Shown piece after piece: positions 48,850 to 61,188 of a stretch of 64,000 nucleotides of DNA. Position numbers and translations under genes: made by a program. This DNA comes from Tolypeutes matacus (lineage: Eukaryota; Chordata; Mammalia; Cingulata; Chlamyphoridae), in the NCBI GenBank assembly GCA_026826555.1, contig JAKSZT010054324.1:4883037-4947036 (forward strand), in the 5' to 3' direction. The notes below the pieces were generated by a model that was given only the letters and a program-made list of their open reading frames with translations, did not search any database and had not been told where the DNA came from. The stretch's first letter is position 1, and the number at the start of each line of letters is the position of its first letter.

Positions 48850-49199
48850 CATTCCATCTTCAAGGTTGACAAATAATTTCAGAAAATTGTTGGTTTGAAA
48901 AAAAAAATTGTCTTGGATGAGTACACTGACCCTGTTCACACATTGGGCTTATAGACATAAGCCTTTCTTTGAGGAAGAGATGGTAATTGTAACATGTACT
49001 CAGTACCTGAGGTGCAATTAAATAGGAGATGCAATTAAATCATGCAACCTATGTTGTGATTTATCTGCATCATGCTTAATAATCAGAGCCTTTCTAAAAT
49101 TTCCTTAAAAACCAGCACTCTTTTTAAGGTCAGATCTTCCTGCTTGTCACAAGTCCTAAAGTGACCATTAGTGCCTTATTCTGTATTTCTAAATGGCAT
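48850..49199. other. No gene seen
   Basis: Unique AT-rich DNA after LINE-1 copy C, with an A run at 48899-48907. Confidence 0.5.
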
Positions 49200-49430
49200 T
49201 TGGGACATTTACAGCAGCAACAATTCATTGAAAACATTATTTTAATACCTTTTCCTGTAATCCTGTGAGGTAGGTAATAGCCTCTTCCCTTCTTCATTAA
49301 TGAAGACCATAAGGCTTTGGCTAAGTAATTTGTACAAGTCCCACACCCAGAAAGTGCGGAGACAGGATTCCAACTCAGATATGATTGTAAAGACTGTGTT
49401 CCTAGTTACTATGTCTCCCAGGTTACCTAT
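49200..49430 (-). repeat. MIR SINE fragment
   Basis: 'aatcctgtgaggtaggtaat', 'cattaatgaagaccataagg', 'gtccccacaccc'-like and 'ggagacaggattccaactca' give reverse MIR order. Confidence 0.7.
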
Positions 49431-49667
49431 GAAGAAATTACACTTGAAAAAACTACATGTGTATGAATACACTTATACATTTACATATTGTACATAGTTT
49501 TCTTTATTTACATTCCATTGTAATTTAACTGGCTACTTGTGGAGGGATCTGAAGGACAAGATCTTCCTGATCTTGGATTGAATATTAAGAATCTAGACTC
49601 AACTCATACATTTTTTTGCTAGTGCATTAGTCAAAATGCATTGGCAGAGATATAGAAATAGAAGGCA

Positions 49668-50115
49668 TGATGATTAATTTCATGTATCTTCTTGGCTAGG
49701 TTATGTGTCCAGTTGTTTGGTCAAGCAAGCACTCATCTGATTGTTATTATGAGGATATTTTATAGACAAAGTAAGTTAATTGTATCTAAGGGTGACTGCA
49801 CCTATGATAACAAAGAAGATTGCCCTCAGCAATGAGAAGAGTATCCTCATCCCATCAGTGAGAGGCCTTAAAGCACATTTGAGGATTTCAACAGCCAGAA
49901 AGAACAATTTCTATCTCTACTCCAGCCATTCGGATTCTGCTGAGGAATTCAACATCAACTTCATTAAGTTTTCAATTTGGGGCCTGCCGTATGGAATTTG
50001 GATTGACCAATCCCCATGGTCACGTAAGACAATCCCTATAATGAATCTCTGGATTTATTGGTTGGTTGGTTGTTTCTGTTTGGCTTTGTTTCTCTGGAGA
50101 GCCCTGACTAATACA
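49668..50115 (+). repeat. LTR-like repeat, copy 2
   Basis: Starts TGATGATTAATTTCATGTAT and ends 'tttctctggagagccctgac' plus TAATACA. It is the same family as 6696-7173, opposite orientation: shared 'tggctaggttatg', 'gtttggtcaa' and 'gactgcacctatgataacaa'-like middle. The 119-codon frame inside is chance. Confidence 0.72.
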
Positions 50116-50131
50116 GGTCTCGACATTATAC

Positions 50132-50566
50132 TGTGGTAGGTTGTATTATGTACCCCAATTTAGACATGTCCTTAATCTTTTCCTCTTTCTTGTATGGTTG
50201 AACCTATTGTAAATAGGATCCCTTGGAGATATTTAGTGTGGCCCAATGGAATGAGACTGAGTCTGAAACTGCATTACTGGAGTCCTTAGAAAGAGAAAGA
50301 GGCCAGATGCCATGAGTTGAGAGAAAGCCATGGAGAGGAGAAATCCAGAAGTCAGCGGGAACCCAGAAGAGAATGGTGAAGATCGAGAATAGCGAAGGAC
50401 TCTAAGGATACCTGTCAGCCAGAATGCTACTGACCCTGAGAGAAAGCAAGCCTAGCCAAATGCCTTGATTTGGACTTCTGGCCTCTGAAATCTTGAGCCA
50501 ATAAATTCCTGTGTTTAAGTCAATTCATTGTGTGGATTTGCCATAGCAGACTGTTAAACTGAGACA
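50132..50566 (+). repeat. MaLR-type LTR (MLT1-like), solo
   Basis: Starts TGTGGTAGGTTGTATTATGT, has 'gatcccttggagatatttag', 'gagtccttagaaagagaaag', 'gcctctgaaatcttgagcca' and an AATAAA (50501-50506), and ends 'ctgttaaactgagaca'. TG...CA ends fit an LTR. It lies only 16 bp after the previous LTR-like repeat. No internal region. Confidence 0.75.
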
Positions 50567-50769
50567 AAAGGAAACTCTCTCTTTGTGTTTGGAGGAATGC
50601 AACTAGATATAACTGACTGTTACTTAGCTAGTACACATAATCAACTAAATTGTTGATCTATTGATGCTATTTATCAAAATATATCCAATAATGATATTTA
50701 GTTTATCTTAATTCTTTGATGGCTCTGCTTCTCTCAAAGGACAACATGTTGTGACAGGAAAGCCTGTTA

Positions 50770-50990
50770 CAGTGACAGTCACATCTGGTTTTCAGCCCCT
50801 GCCCTCTTACCTACTAGTTGTATTACCTTTGGTAAGTTATTAAACCTCTTTATGTTCCATTTTCCTTATCTTCTAAAATGGAGTAAAGAAATCTACTTTA
50901 CAGGGTTATTCAAAGATTAAAGCAGCTTGGCAAATGAAGCACTTAGTACTATACTTGGTACATAATATGTACTTCAAACTTCTGTTTCAC
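50770..50990 (+). repeat. MIR SINE fragment
   Basis: 'ctactagttgtattaccttt', 'ggtaagttattaaacctctt', 'tatcttctaaaatggagtaa', 'acagggttattcaaagatta', 'agcacttagtactatacttg' match the MIR core closely. Confidence 0.82.
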
Positions 50991-51023
50991 TCTGTGATAT
51001 GTGGATAATAATATCTACCTTCC

Positions 51024-51027
<4 letters not shown>

Positions 51028-51057
<30 letters not shown>
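51028..51057 (+). repeat. (TG)n microsatellite
   Basis: About 15 uninterrupted TG units, just after the MIR copy. Confidence 0.95.
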
Positions 51058-51058
<1 letters not shown>

Positions 51059-51719
51059 TGACTAAATATAAATAACAAGTGTAAAGAGCCTAACACCTAT
51101 AGGATCTCAATGAGTATCAGAACCCCTCTCCTTTCTTTAATTCACCTTAGAAACTCTTTCCAGTCACCTTTATTTTCCATTCTTTATTGGTACATCTGTC
51201 TTTTCATTGTCCACCACAACATGCTTGGCTTGAATGCAACTTGCATTTTCCAAATTTTAATGTAGATAGTAAATGAAGAGAAAAGCTCATGCAAAGTGCA
51301 GTCACAACAGGAAAAGAATAAGCTATTTTTCAGGCAAAGAGATGATGAACTTAAAATGTAGGCTCATTTTCAATATTTCAGGAAAACACTTTACATACAG
51401 TTCTGGGAATATAGCCAAGTTGTGAAAGCCAAGAGTTATATCCAACAGATATTATGAAAGGATAAGAGGAGTCACAGATATCCAATTACTTCTATAATAA
51501 AAGTACAACATCCCATACCTTTACAGTCATATCTTTGTTTTAGAAGAAAAGGCAAGGGGTGGAGGTTATGGAGTAAATCTTTAAAGCTTATTTGAAAAGC
51601 TTCTATCTTTTCTCTCATTCTCTTTCTTTTTATAGTGCAGGTTTAAGCTAAAATGCAAGGAGAGCCCTGCTACAGAACATTATTTTTAGGAAGTTCTCTG
51701 GAAGCAGGTTTAATAACGT

Positions 51720-51800
51720 ACAACCATTCATGCAATAATTGTTTAACACCTACTAAATGCTAAGCACTGTGATATATGCTGAGGATTCAGTGAAGGAGTT
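51720..51800 (-). repeat. L2 3'-end fragment
   Basis: 'attgtttaacacctactaaa', 'tgctaagcactgtgatatat', 'gctgaggattcagtgaagg' read as reverse L2. Confidence 0.6.
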
Positions 51801-51929
51801 GGAAGAAACTTTCTACATGCTCACACACTGAATCTACACTGTACCTACACCTGCACCCAAACACTCTCCCTTTCCTTCTGTTACAATAAGAGAACTCTCC
51901 CAGCTCCTATCCATGGCTAATTCCCTCTC

Positions 51930-52690
51930 TTGGTAGTAAATTCTATTCTCCTTCTGTCAAGGACTTTACTCCTGCAATTGTCCCCCTCTTTCCTGCATCA
52001 TCAGTTTTCTTCTCTTTCTATAAACATGCTTCAAAAATACATCCTCTATCTCCTCATCATTCTCCAAAGACAGCCCTGTTTCTTTAATCCACTTTTGAGT
52101 AAAATTCCTTGAAAGACTGATGTATACTCCCCTTCCTTTTCTCCCAAGTTCTCTTGAACCTATTCTAATTTAGCATTCATCCCCACTATTCTACACAATT
52201 TTTCATATCAAGGTTATCAGACACCTCTATATTGACAAGCCCAGCCCTCCATTTTTAGTTCTCATATTGCTCCCACTCCCTCAAATATCCTCTCTTCCTT
52301 TTCTACACCTTGTTTGCCCCATTCTAACCAAAAGGTTTGATTGCTCTTCTGTGAACACACCAAGAACATGCCAGCCTCAGGGTCTTTATACTTACAGTTC
52401 CAACTAGCTGGAATGCCTGTCCCCTAGTTATCATCATTGGTCAACTTATGGAGAAGACTTCCCAGATTACCTTGATAAAATAGTGCCCACCTCACTAACT
52501 TCTCATTGCTTCAGCCCTGAAGCATTCCTTTTTCCCTCAGATTACCACATTATCATAACATCATCACCTGCCATTTTTGTTTCTCTGTCTGTTTCCCTAT
52601 GCTAGGATGTCAGTTCACTGCTTTATTCCAGTGACCTCAAACAGTGGCTAGTACCTAGTATGTGCTCAGTAAACATTTCTAAATGCTGAA
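51930..52690 (+). repeat. L2 LINE 3' region
   Basis: Landmarks in sense order: 'gccagcctcagggtctttat', 'ctagctggaatgcctgtccc', 'gacttcccagattaccttga', 'taggatgtcagttcactgct', 'gtatgtgctcagtaaacatt'. The stretch before 52330 is C/T-rich and is only tentatively part of the same element. Confidence 0.75.
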
Positions 52691-52900
52691 CAATATGCAC
52701 ATGGTTCCTGTCCTTGCAGAACTTATGGTACAGTGGTGACTAAAAAGAAAAGTAAGCAGAAAAACCAGTAAAATAGTATACAAATTTTAAGAAGTAATAA
52801 GATGGGGAAAAACAGAGATTTCATTTAGATAGGTTGACTTGGGAGGGTTTTCTAAGGAGGTGATATTTCATAGAGTTGACATGCCTGAGTTAAAAGGAGA
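52691..52900 (-). repeat. L2 fragment, inverted relative to the preceding one
   Basis: 'atggttcctgtccttgcaga', 'acttatggtacagtggtgac' and the following block read as reverse L2, directly abutting a plus-strand L2. Confidence 0.55.
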
Positions 52901-54015
52901 GCACTCTATTTCCTGCAGGGGCTGGATATCATGGTAATTACGAACATCACTTTCATTGAATCAACAACCTTCTCATAGTACTTGTGCACACACCTTTTAA
53001 TGAAAATGTGTGTAGAAGTGAAAGAGTAAAGAATGCATTTTCAGCCAGTAAGTGGGTAGTAGAAAGGAAGAAATTTCTGTCTTGGACAGATATTATCTTT
53101 CCCTTACTCACATAAAGATTTTATTTCTCTATTATTTTTACTTTCCTCCCCTGATGGTTTAATATAGCTGATACAAAATGAACTAAACCAGGTTTTCAGT
53201 AATTTGTTAACTGGCCTACTTTCTTAAGTTGATCTGGCTAATATTTTTCCTTTGATCCCCCTTCTTCTTTCTTAATCCCCTTTTTCCTGCCTTCCCTTTT
53301 CCTATTTGCATTCTTCCCTTGCATCTTTTTTTCAGTTGCCCATGTCCACACCACCACTTTCACTGCACATTTCAGAAATTATTTTTCTGGCATCCTACAC
53401 AATAGCTCATCTCCTTCCTTCCACCAGAGCAGTGCTTTTCCAGCTGGCACCACTGTCTTGCAACTTGTTTCTGCCTTGGCCTTGGTACATGAGTGCCAAT
53501 CTCTGCTGGCAGCTTTTTCAGCATCCATTTGGTGATAGCCTCCTCCTGATGCACGTGGGGCCCCAGGGAGTTGCCCTGAATTGTTCCCAGCTGCCTCCTC
53601 TACTCCTGGGGCTTGCCGAAGACCAGCCAAGTCTTCAATCTTCAGAAAATTACTCGATAACTACATTGGATCTTTATCCCTCATGGGCATTGTCCTTTCT
53701 GAACCAGCCCCAAGCAGAACCATGTGGAGGAATTAGGCTGTAAAATACCTATGAGAAATATGGTTGGCGTTTCAAAGTTGTAATTGCAGCTATAAAAGGC
53801 AAGCATGAATGTTTATAAAATATAGTGTTTAGTAGGGTTTTCTTTTTTGACCAAAAAAAAAAAAAAAAAGAACATCTCTTTCTTTTCTGTCTCTTTGCTA
53901 GTATTAAAAAGAAGAGTGCATCACAGCTTCATATTAATTTTAAAGTCAGTAGTGTAATTAGTTAACTCTGTATTTTGCCCAATCTACTCAATTTCAGAGG
54001 ACAGAATAGCAGATA
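52901..54015. other. No gene recognised; holds an unexplained 145-codon open frame
   Basis: The plus-strand frame 53306-53743 (145 codons) is in a locally GC-richer pocket (about 53400-53640) that also has open minus frames of 60-83 codons. The product starts 'MHSSLASFFQLPMSTPPLSL' and I recognise no domain on either strand. It could be an old retrocopy or unnamed repeat. A 17-base A run lies at 53853-53869. Confidence 0.4.
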
Positions 54016-54017
54016 AG

Positions 54018-54200
54018 ATAGCTTTGGAGTCAAACAGACTTGGGGCTGAATCCCAGCTCCATCATAAACTAGCTGTGTTATCTTGAGGAGCTACTTAAAT
54101 TTCTCTATCCAGATTTTTTAACCGATAAACTAGGGAGAGTGAATCCTACTTCATAATACTATTGTAGGGATTAATTGGTGTATTAAATTCATTGTGGGCA
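54018..54200 (+). repeat. MIR SINE fragment
   Basis: 'agcttctggagtcaaacaga'-like start, 'gctgaatcccagctccatca', 'actagctgtgttatcttgag', 'aatttctctatccagatttt', 'actattgtagggattaattg' follow MIR order. Confidence 0.75.
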
Positions 54201-57200
54201 TGAATCTGGGCCTATAAATTTAGAGGTGGAAGAAAACAACATTTCTTTGTTTTCCTTAACTCATTGCAATTTCTGACTCTGAAGCCATCTGTTGGGTTGA
54301 CAGAGATAGAAAGACAAAAATTCAATTTATTTCCTGCCTGAAATTTTATTACCACTCTCTTTGGGGTGGGATATCCACTGTTTGAGGATATCATACAGTG
54401 CTAGATATTGTCCTTGAGGTCTCAATGAGAGAAGAAACAGTCTGGTCCTGGGTAATAACTCAGATGGCCTCCAAGATGGCCATTCATCAGCATACCTGTC
54501 CCCTTCAGAGCCCAAGGCCTTCTGATTCTCTCTTCTTCCTTATCAAGCTGGAGTAGAGAATCTTTGGTGAAGTTCCCTAAAGGTCAATCTTGTCCCTTTC
54601 TCTTGTCCTGTTGCCGTTATCACTGAAAGCCAGGGAATGGATTTTTTCTTCCCTGCTTTTAAGGTCAATAGAACTTTCTCTCTCCCCCCTTGCTTCTTCC
54701 TTAAGCCAAAGAGAATTTTTTCCAACAAAGGCATGAGGAAAATTCTGCTTCTACTTGATATTTAGTCTATAGACCTAATCTCCTTTGCTCCATGTTTCTC
54801 TCAGAAGAATCCAATATTATTTCCTCATTAGGTGTGTAATTTTTAAAACAAATCACCCTTCCACAAACTCCACTGAAGAAAGTAATAAGAAATCCTGTAT
54901 TTAACCTTGAATGAAGGTTTGGATCAGTGAGAATTAAAAGGAGGTTAATCCAGGGAAAGATAACACATATATAACTACTTCAAATTTTCATCCTGCTTCC
55001 TGTGTATAAACAATGTTACAATTCCTGGCATGTGCTCCAAAAGTTGGAGTTATTACTGATATATAAAAATTGATTCTCTAATATGGTTCGTTTCCCAGTG
55101 GAAACAATTCTCCAGCGTCTCTCTTCTGGAATGCCATTTTACGTTGGCTGGCATCAGAATGGAAGTCTATGGGACTGTGCAAACATAATTGGTCCAGGGT
55201 GATAGAGAGTGGAGAGAGATCAAACCCAGAATTTGGGTCTCCTGAGTACTACGGAGTCCAGCCACTAACACAACACATACAATATTCCAGTATTCTCTAA
55301 AGTCAAGATCCTTTTCGAGGAGAAAAAGATCATCTGATAGCATATTTTCACCTGTTAAGTTTAATTAGCTTATGAAGGAGTGCTAATGAGGTTGGCATTT
55401 GCTTGTATGGACAGGCTAAGGATGGGTTGTCAAAAGATAAGGAGGTGAAGGCTAGAAGAATCTAGATGCTGCGGGGTCAGGCCTGCAGAGTCCTGCAGGC
55501 ACAGAAAACATTACTGTCTCTTTAGTAAAGTAGTAACTACTCATATTTATTATAGTACTTTTCAACTCATATTTGTATAAAATGTATGTATACATCTTCT
55601 TTCTCTTTGATATTCACATTGGTCTAAATATCTGTAGGTGATTATTCTAATTTCTATTTTTTCTCCTAATTTCTACTTTTTATATGAAAATATTAAAGTC
55701 AAGAGATGTATTAAGGGGACTAAGTCCAGAATGCAAAAGAAAAGTGCTTCTTCTATAATACACTAAAGTCTCCTTCAATGTATGGTAAAGATCCCTCTGT
55801 CTCTGTTTTTTATCTGCAATGTCAACATTAATAAGGATTTCATATGGACCTTTGCCTATTCAGAAGTACTGCTTGTGAGAGACTTCTGAGTTTCTGTTAC
55901 GGGACAATAAATATTGCTCTAAGCAATTTTAAAAATTCAGGAAAAATATCTTTATTTGATTCTTTGAGATTGTTAGATATTTGGATCAATTTGTTTGTTG
56001 ACCATAGCTGTCTATTTACATGATTTTATCTCTTTTCCATGCATATACTAATAAATTAACCTTGTTATGTCTTATTATTAATATCTTCTTTTTAAAATAA
56101 TGCTTTTAAATGAGTATCAGGAACCATGAAGAAAAAAGGGTGTTCTTTAAAACTCAAGCCTTACCATGTACCAGGGTTATTGACTGGATTCTGTATGGAT
56201 TCTGCTTTTCTTATCCATCCTCCTCCCGTTAAGTTCCACAGACTCTCTAGGATACAAGAGAACATTTCCCACTTAAATCCCATTTAATCTTTGACCCTAG
56301 GCTAGTCCAACATAAAAAAAAGTAATAATAATCACTCACTGAAGATGGTATGCCAGATTAACCAAAGACATCTTCTTCAAATCTAAAAGATGCTCTGGTA
56401 AAGTAATGGACCTATATAGATCTTCACTTCTCCTGGGGAGGTGAGACTGATAAATGACCCTATGATCAGGTCTCCTCCCAAACTGGGAGAGCAGAGGCAT
56501 CAAGGAAATATTGCCTTGCAAATTTCTTAGGTACTAAATCTAACTAGTTCTCTTTAAGCTGGATTTAGAGAATTTAGTTAGTTCTTCTACCTCTAACTGA
56601 AACCCCATAAATCATAATCCCTACTGAAGTGAAAAAGTCACTCTGTTAATGAAGGATACCTCCAGGCTGTTAGCAGCAAACAAGTGAAATGAACTCGGCT
56701 TGTTACTGTCTGGCTCTTGTTCTAACCCTATTGCTGTCTTACATCTTCACTCTTACAACTCAGATTCTGTCTGACTTTTGTGCTTGGCATTTGAGACCCT
56801 TACCTCTCCCTAGTAGACTTGGATCTGCCCTTCTTTCTCTTTCTGTTCCAAATGACTTGAGATAGCATAACCTCGTTAGCTCCAGGGCCGTGGAACCCTG
56901 CTTCTCATTCTGGCTATTTGGCTGGGCTCCAGCCCACTGCCCTATGGGCGAATCAGTGAGAAATAGCTCACAAGCTAACTTTACAGTGAGCTGAGATTGC
57001 AGCTTTGAAATGCTTCATCTTCAGCTGGTACCATTTTTAGACAAAAAACAAAAAACAAACAAACAAACAAAAAAATGGAAATATCTATGTAGTATCATTC
57101 CTAAAAGATAAAAGATAAAGCAACACTGGCTAAGATATTGTTGGCTTCAAAACATTCCCTAAAACAGAAATATAAACACAGTGTAGTTATTTTAAATGAC

Positions 57201-59074
57201 TGCATTATTTTCCTCCAATTAAATTGCTTCCTGTGACTGTGAGTCTTCTCACTCTAATATCAAGAGAAATGGGCATTTTTTAAAAATTTAATTAATTTAA
57301 TTTAATTTTTATTTTTTGGCTACCTTGGTTTCTTTTGCTCAATTGGAAATGTAATTTAATCGCATATACTGCAGAATTATTGAGATTATACATTACCATA
57401 ATCTTTCTCAGTGTAGTTAATAGCTTATTTATTACCACTGAGTCCCAAAGTTAGAGCAGATCTTTATCTGCTGCTGAGATGCAAAGCAGGGAATGTGGAA
57501 GGCAATGCTAGCTCTTCTCATATTCTTTAATAACAAAACAGTTTTACTGGAAGAGCCACAAAACACAGAAGCATTTATCCAAGTAACTACTGGGCATAAT
57601 TTTTTTCTAAAATACATAGTCAATACGATGAAAACTCTTGTTGATTTATTTATGCACTTTAACAAATTAATAATGAGAAGTCATGCTATTTGGCTTTGTA
57701 ATTGATGAAACCCTACAAGTCATTTTATAAAACCATAATTATTACTTGTTCTTCTGCTAAAGAAGGATGGTTTCTTATATTACATTAGTAAGCCTTTTAC
57801 CTTTTAAAAGGTAAAAAAGTCTGAACTGTTTTGCAAGAATAATTTCTACAATCATGAGACTCCTGATATAGAGGCAATGCAAGATGGTCTATTTCCTCTT
57901 CTTGTCTTATAGTTACATCAAAACTTTGAGGAATGCCTTCACTATGAAACATTATTTTTGTTTTCAGTTCACATGACATTTAATTGTCAGCCCATTATCC
58001 CAAGGCGCTGTATCATTCCATTTGCTGTTATTGGATCAAGATACAGTGAATGACACACATAATTAGAATTGGAATTACACACTTAATAATACACACTTAA
58101 ACACTTACACCCTTAATATTAACCCCTTGTGTAGTATGAAAGCTACTTACATCTAAATCATCTTGGGTGCTTTATTAAAGCACAGAGTTCCAGGGCCCAG
58201 AAATTTGCACTGTAATAACTACCCCAGAAAATTTTTATGTAAATTTGGAAACCTACCTGTTAAACCTATTTTTATGTGACCCCAAAGGTCCATAACATAT
58301 TGTAATGTATAACCTGTCACTTTAATGAGACACAAATTAGAATCATGGATGCTGGAATTAGGGAGTGTGTGATTCATGTGTGAGGGAAGAAGTGTAGTAC
58401 TCTCTGCATCTCAGACTCATTGTCTTTTTAAACATCAACTCTGATGAATCCTTGCTATACTGCATTTTATGGGTAAGTTGTATGCTTTCCTAATGCTTGA
58501 GAAGTCCTCAGGATCCTCATGAATATCAAGATTCTGCTATCCAAAATTTTGTACACCAAAATTAAAAAGACTAAAATTTTTGCTTTGGCTAAATTTTATT
58601 TTTTTACTGGTTTTCTCCCTAACAATCTTCATGCTGCATACAGACATTTTCAGTGTACGTGCAGCATGGTTACCTATAGAAACTGTTCATATTCTATGTC
58701 TCCAAAAGCCAAAATGAGTTATTATTCCATATGCCAGCCAATGACACCTTTCCATTGTTTATTAATGTCACTTTATTGTTATCATCCACTTTACTGTCCA
58801 TTGTGATGCCTGATCTTTTATTTTTTTTTAATCGCAACTTCCCAATTGTTTTTCTCCAACTGAATAGGCTTATATTCTTAATCATTATTTTTATACATTA
58901 TTTAGCACTTTTCAAGTTCATCCACTCTTGCTATTTCTAGCACATATGGCTAACCTTTCTTTTTCCTTTTGTCCTTCCTGGCACTGGCAACAGTTTTAAT
59001 TTAGTATGTCTTGGGATTTTCACAATTTCTTTCCACTTCTTCATAAAGATTGTTATCAACTACTTAAAAAAAGG
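54201..59074. other. No gene seen; 4.9 kb of unique, AT-rich DNA
   Basis: I see no named repeat with confidence. T-rich and (TTTAA)n-like sequence at about 57280-57316, (AAAC)n at about 57044-57070. Frames up to 95 codons (58519-58806) show no recognisable content. Confidence 0.5.
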
Positions 59075-59370
59075 ACAGATTAATTTTTTTTTAATTAAAA
59101 TTTTTATTATGATCATTTTCAAGCATACAGAAAAAAGAGAAAGTAGTACAGTAAACACCCATATATCCACCACCACCTATTTCAACGAATGTTAATATGT
59201 TGCCAGATTTGCCTCATCTATTTATATCTATATTTTTGCTGAACTGCTTCAAAATAAATTATAGACATTTTCTCCCCTTCAGCATGTACCTTCAAAATTA
59301 AGGACTTCCTCGTACATAGCAATTACCATTATCACATCTAAAAAGTTTAACAATAATTCCCTGAACTCAT
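59075..59370 (-). repeat. Old LINE 3'-end-like fragment
   Basis: 'attttcaagcatacagaaaa', 'gtacagtaaacacccatata', 'gccagatttgcctcatctat', 'ttcagcatgtaccttcaaaa' match a common old mammalian LINE 3'-region pattern in reverse. It begins with a T run (59082-59090). Family name uncertain. Confidence 0.5.
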
Positions 59371-60661
59371 TTTTTATTTTTTTATTTTTATTTTTATTTT
59401 ATTTTATTTTATTTTTTTTTTGGTGCATTTTCTTTTTTTTCTTTTTTTATTATGGGTAAAAATCAAAATTCTCACAATACATACAAACATTTGCAAAATG
59501 ATATATAAATATATATGCATATATGTGTATTTGCTTACAAAAATGTTATTTATATATATATATACACATATATTTTAAGAGGTGCTTAGATTACCTAAAA
59601 TATTACACGGAACCCACTAGGATTCCCATGTTGCCCACCTCCCACACCTCCCACCACATCCAACACAAACATCTCCCACAGTGTGGTCCACCAACCTCAA
59701 TGAACTTACACATCCTGGAGCCTTGCCACCAACCATAGACCACAGTTCACACTGTAGACCACACTCTCTCCCACTCAGTTCTGAGTGGTGTGTGCTGATT
59801 TAAAATGGCCTACATCCATTGCCACAACAGTACTCAGGACAACCTCCAAATCCCAAAGAAGCCCCTGTATTTCAAATGCTCATCCCCTCCCTACCCAAAA
59901 ACTGTCAAGTGGCCACTGGCTCCACCTCATTGTTATAATTTCTTGCATTGCAAGAATCACCATATGTGAGCAAGAGAATACCATCAAGTCCACTCTAGTC
60001 CATAGTTCTTCCCCCAATCCAGAGGCGACTGGGATGGTGATGTCCACTCCAACTCCAAGTGAGAGAGGGCTTATATCCCATGGATATGGTGGGTGGGATG
60101 ATCCTGCCTGCAGATGCAGGCCCTCTCCATTCCCTGGGATGGCCATTTCCCATCGTTGTCTCCTCACCAGGTGACTTGGATGAGTCCATTGAGCTGTAGG
60201 GTAGGAGTTGCAGCTCCACCTAGATTTCATGCACACCTGGCACATAGGTAGGTGGGAGGCTCCAGTCTCTGGAAGTATACCTAAGAAACTCCAGCATCAC
60301 ATGTAGGTTTGAATAGAAGGGACTGGTGAACCATGTGCAGGGAGGACTTATTTGAGTCTAATTCTGTCACTCTCAGGAGCACAGATTCCAAAATAGAACC
60401 CACTGATAAGGCATCAGTCTCTGGGGCTATCCCCCCTTATATAAGACCAGGGTGTCTCCAGAGCTCTCAGGAACCCCACTGAGTGGGGTGATAGGCACTT
60501 AGATGTTCTATGAGTTCCTACTGAGGTGTGCGTAAGAGTTACCTCTGGGATGACCTCCCGACTCTCTTTGAAGTCTCTTAGCCACTTGAACTCATTTGTC
60601 TTTACCATTTCCCCCTTTTATTCAAGGTCTTTTTCCAGTTGTGTTGCCAGTTGGCACTTGG

Positions 60662-60735
60662 GAAAAGTTTTCAATTAGCAATAATCGTGCCTCGGAAAAA
60701 CCTCATTGGCTACGATACTGCCACTGCACAAAGCT
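60662..60735 (-). pseudogene. RNU4 pseudogene: U4 snRNA 5' fragment with 17-bp TSD and no A tail
   Basis: The minus strand from 60735 reads AGCTTTGTGCAGTGGCAGTA, 'tcgtagccaatgaggttttt', 'ccgaggcacgattattgcta', 'attgaaaacttttc'. It is the first about 74 bases of U4 snRNA with only three changes that I can see, two at CpG sites. The 3' half of U4 is missing and no A tail is present. TGCCAGTTGGCACTTGG flanks it exactly at 60645-60661 and 60735-60751 (base 60735 is shared by repeat and insert). The next U4 bases (CCAA) coincide with the start of the duplicated target in the insert sense. Copy A has no U4 at the matching place (about 18040-18060). Confidence 0.95.
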
Positions 60736-61188
60736 GCCAGTTGGCACTTGGTATTAATCCCTCGTTGCCAGGGAGGCTCATCCTCGGGAGTCATGTCCCA
60801 CGTTGGGGGGAAGGTAATGCAATCATATGCTGAGTTTGGCTTAGAGAGAGGCCACATTTGAGCAACAAGGAGGCTCTCAGGTGGCAACCCTTAGGCACCC
60901 CACAACTGCAGGCTAAGTCTCATTTACAAGAGCAAAAACTCACAAGGGTAGTCATCAATTAAAAAAAAACACATCAGTGGGTCATCCTATTTTGACAGGC
61001 ACTGTGCCTACACTCAGAGGACTATTGCTGCTCCCTTGGAGATTGTGGCAGAGCTCTCCAGGCTAGGAATTCAGATTCCCTCATTTATTGTGTGATTATC
61101 CACCCATCGTGACCATGCCCCATCCCCCGATCCTTTGAATGATTTTGTATATCTTTCATGTATATTCGGTTGAACCAATCCCCACGAA

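Noticed and set aside
59785..60245. 129-codon plus and 121-codon minus open frames
   Set aside because: They lie in the LINE-1 copy D 3' UTR and have no counterpart in copy A.
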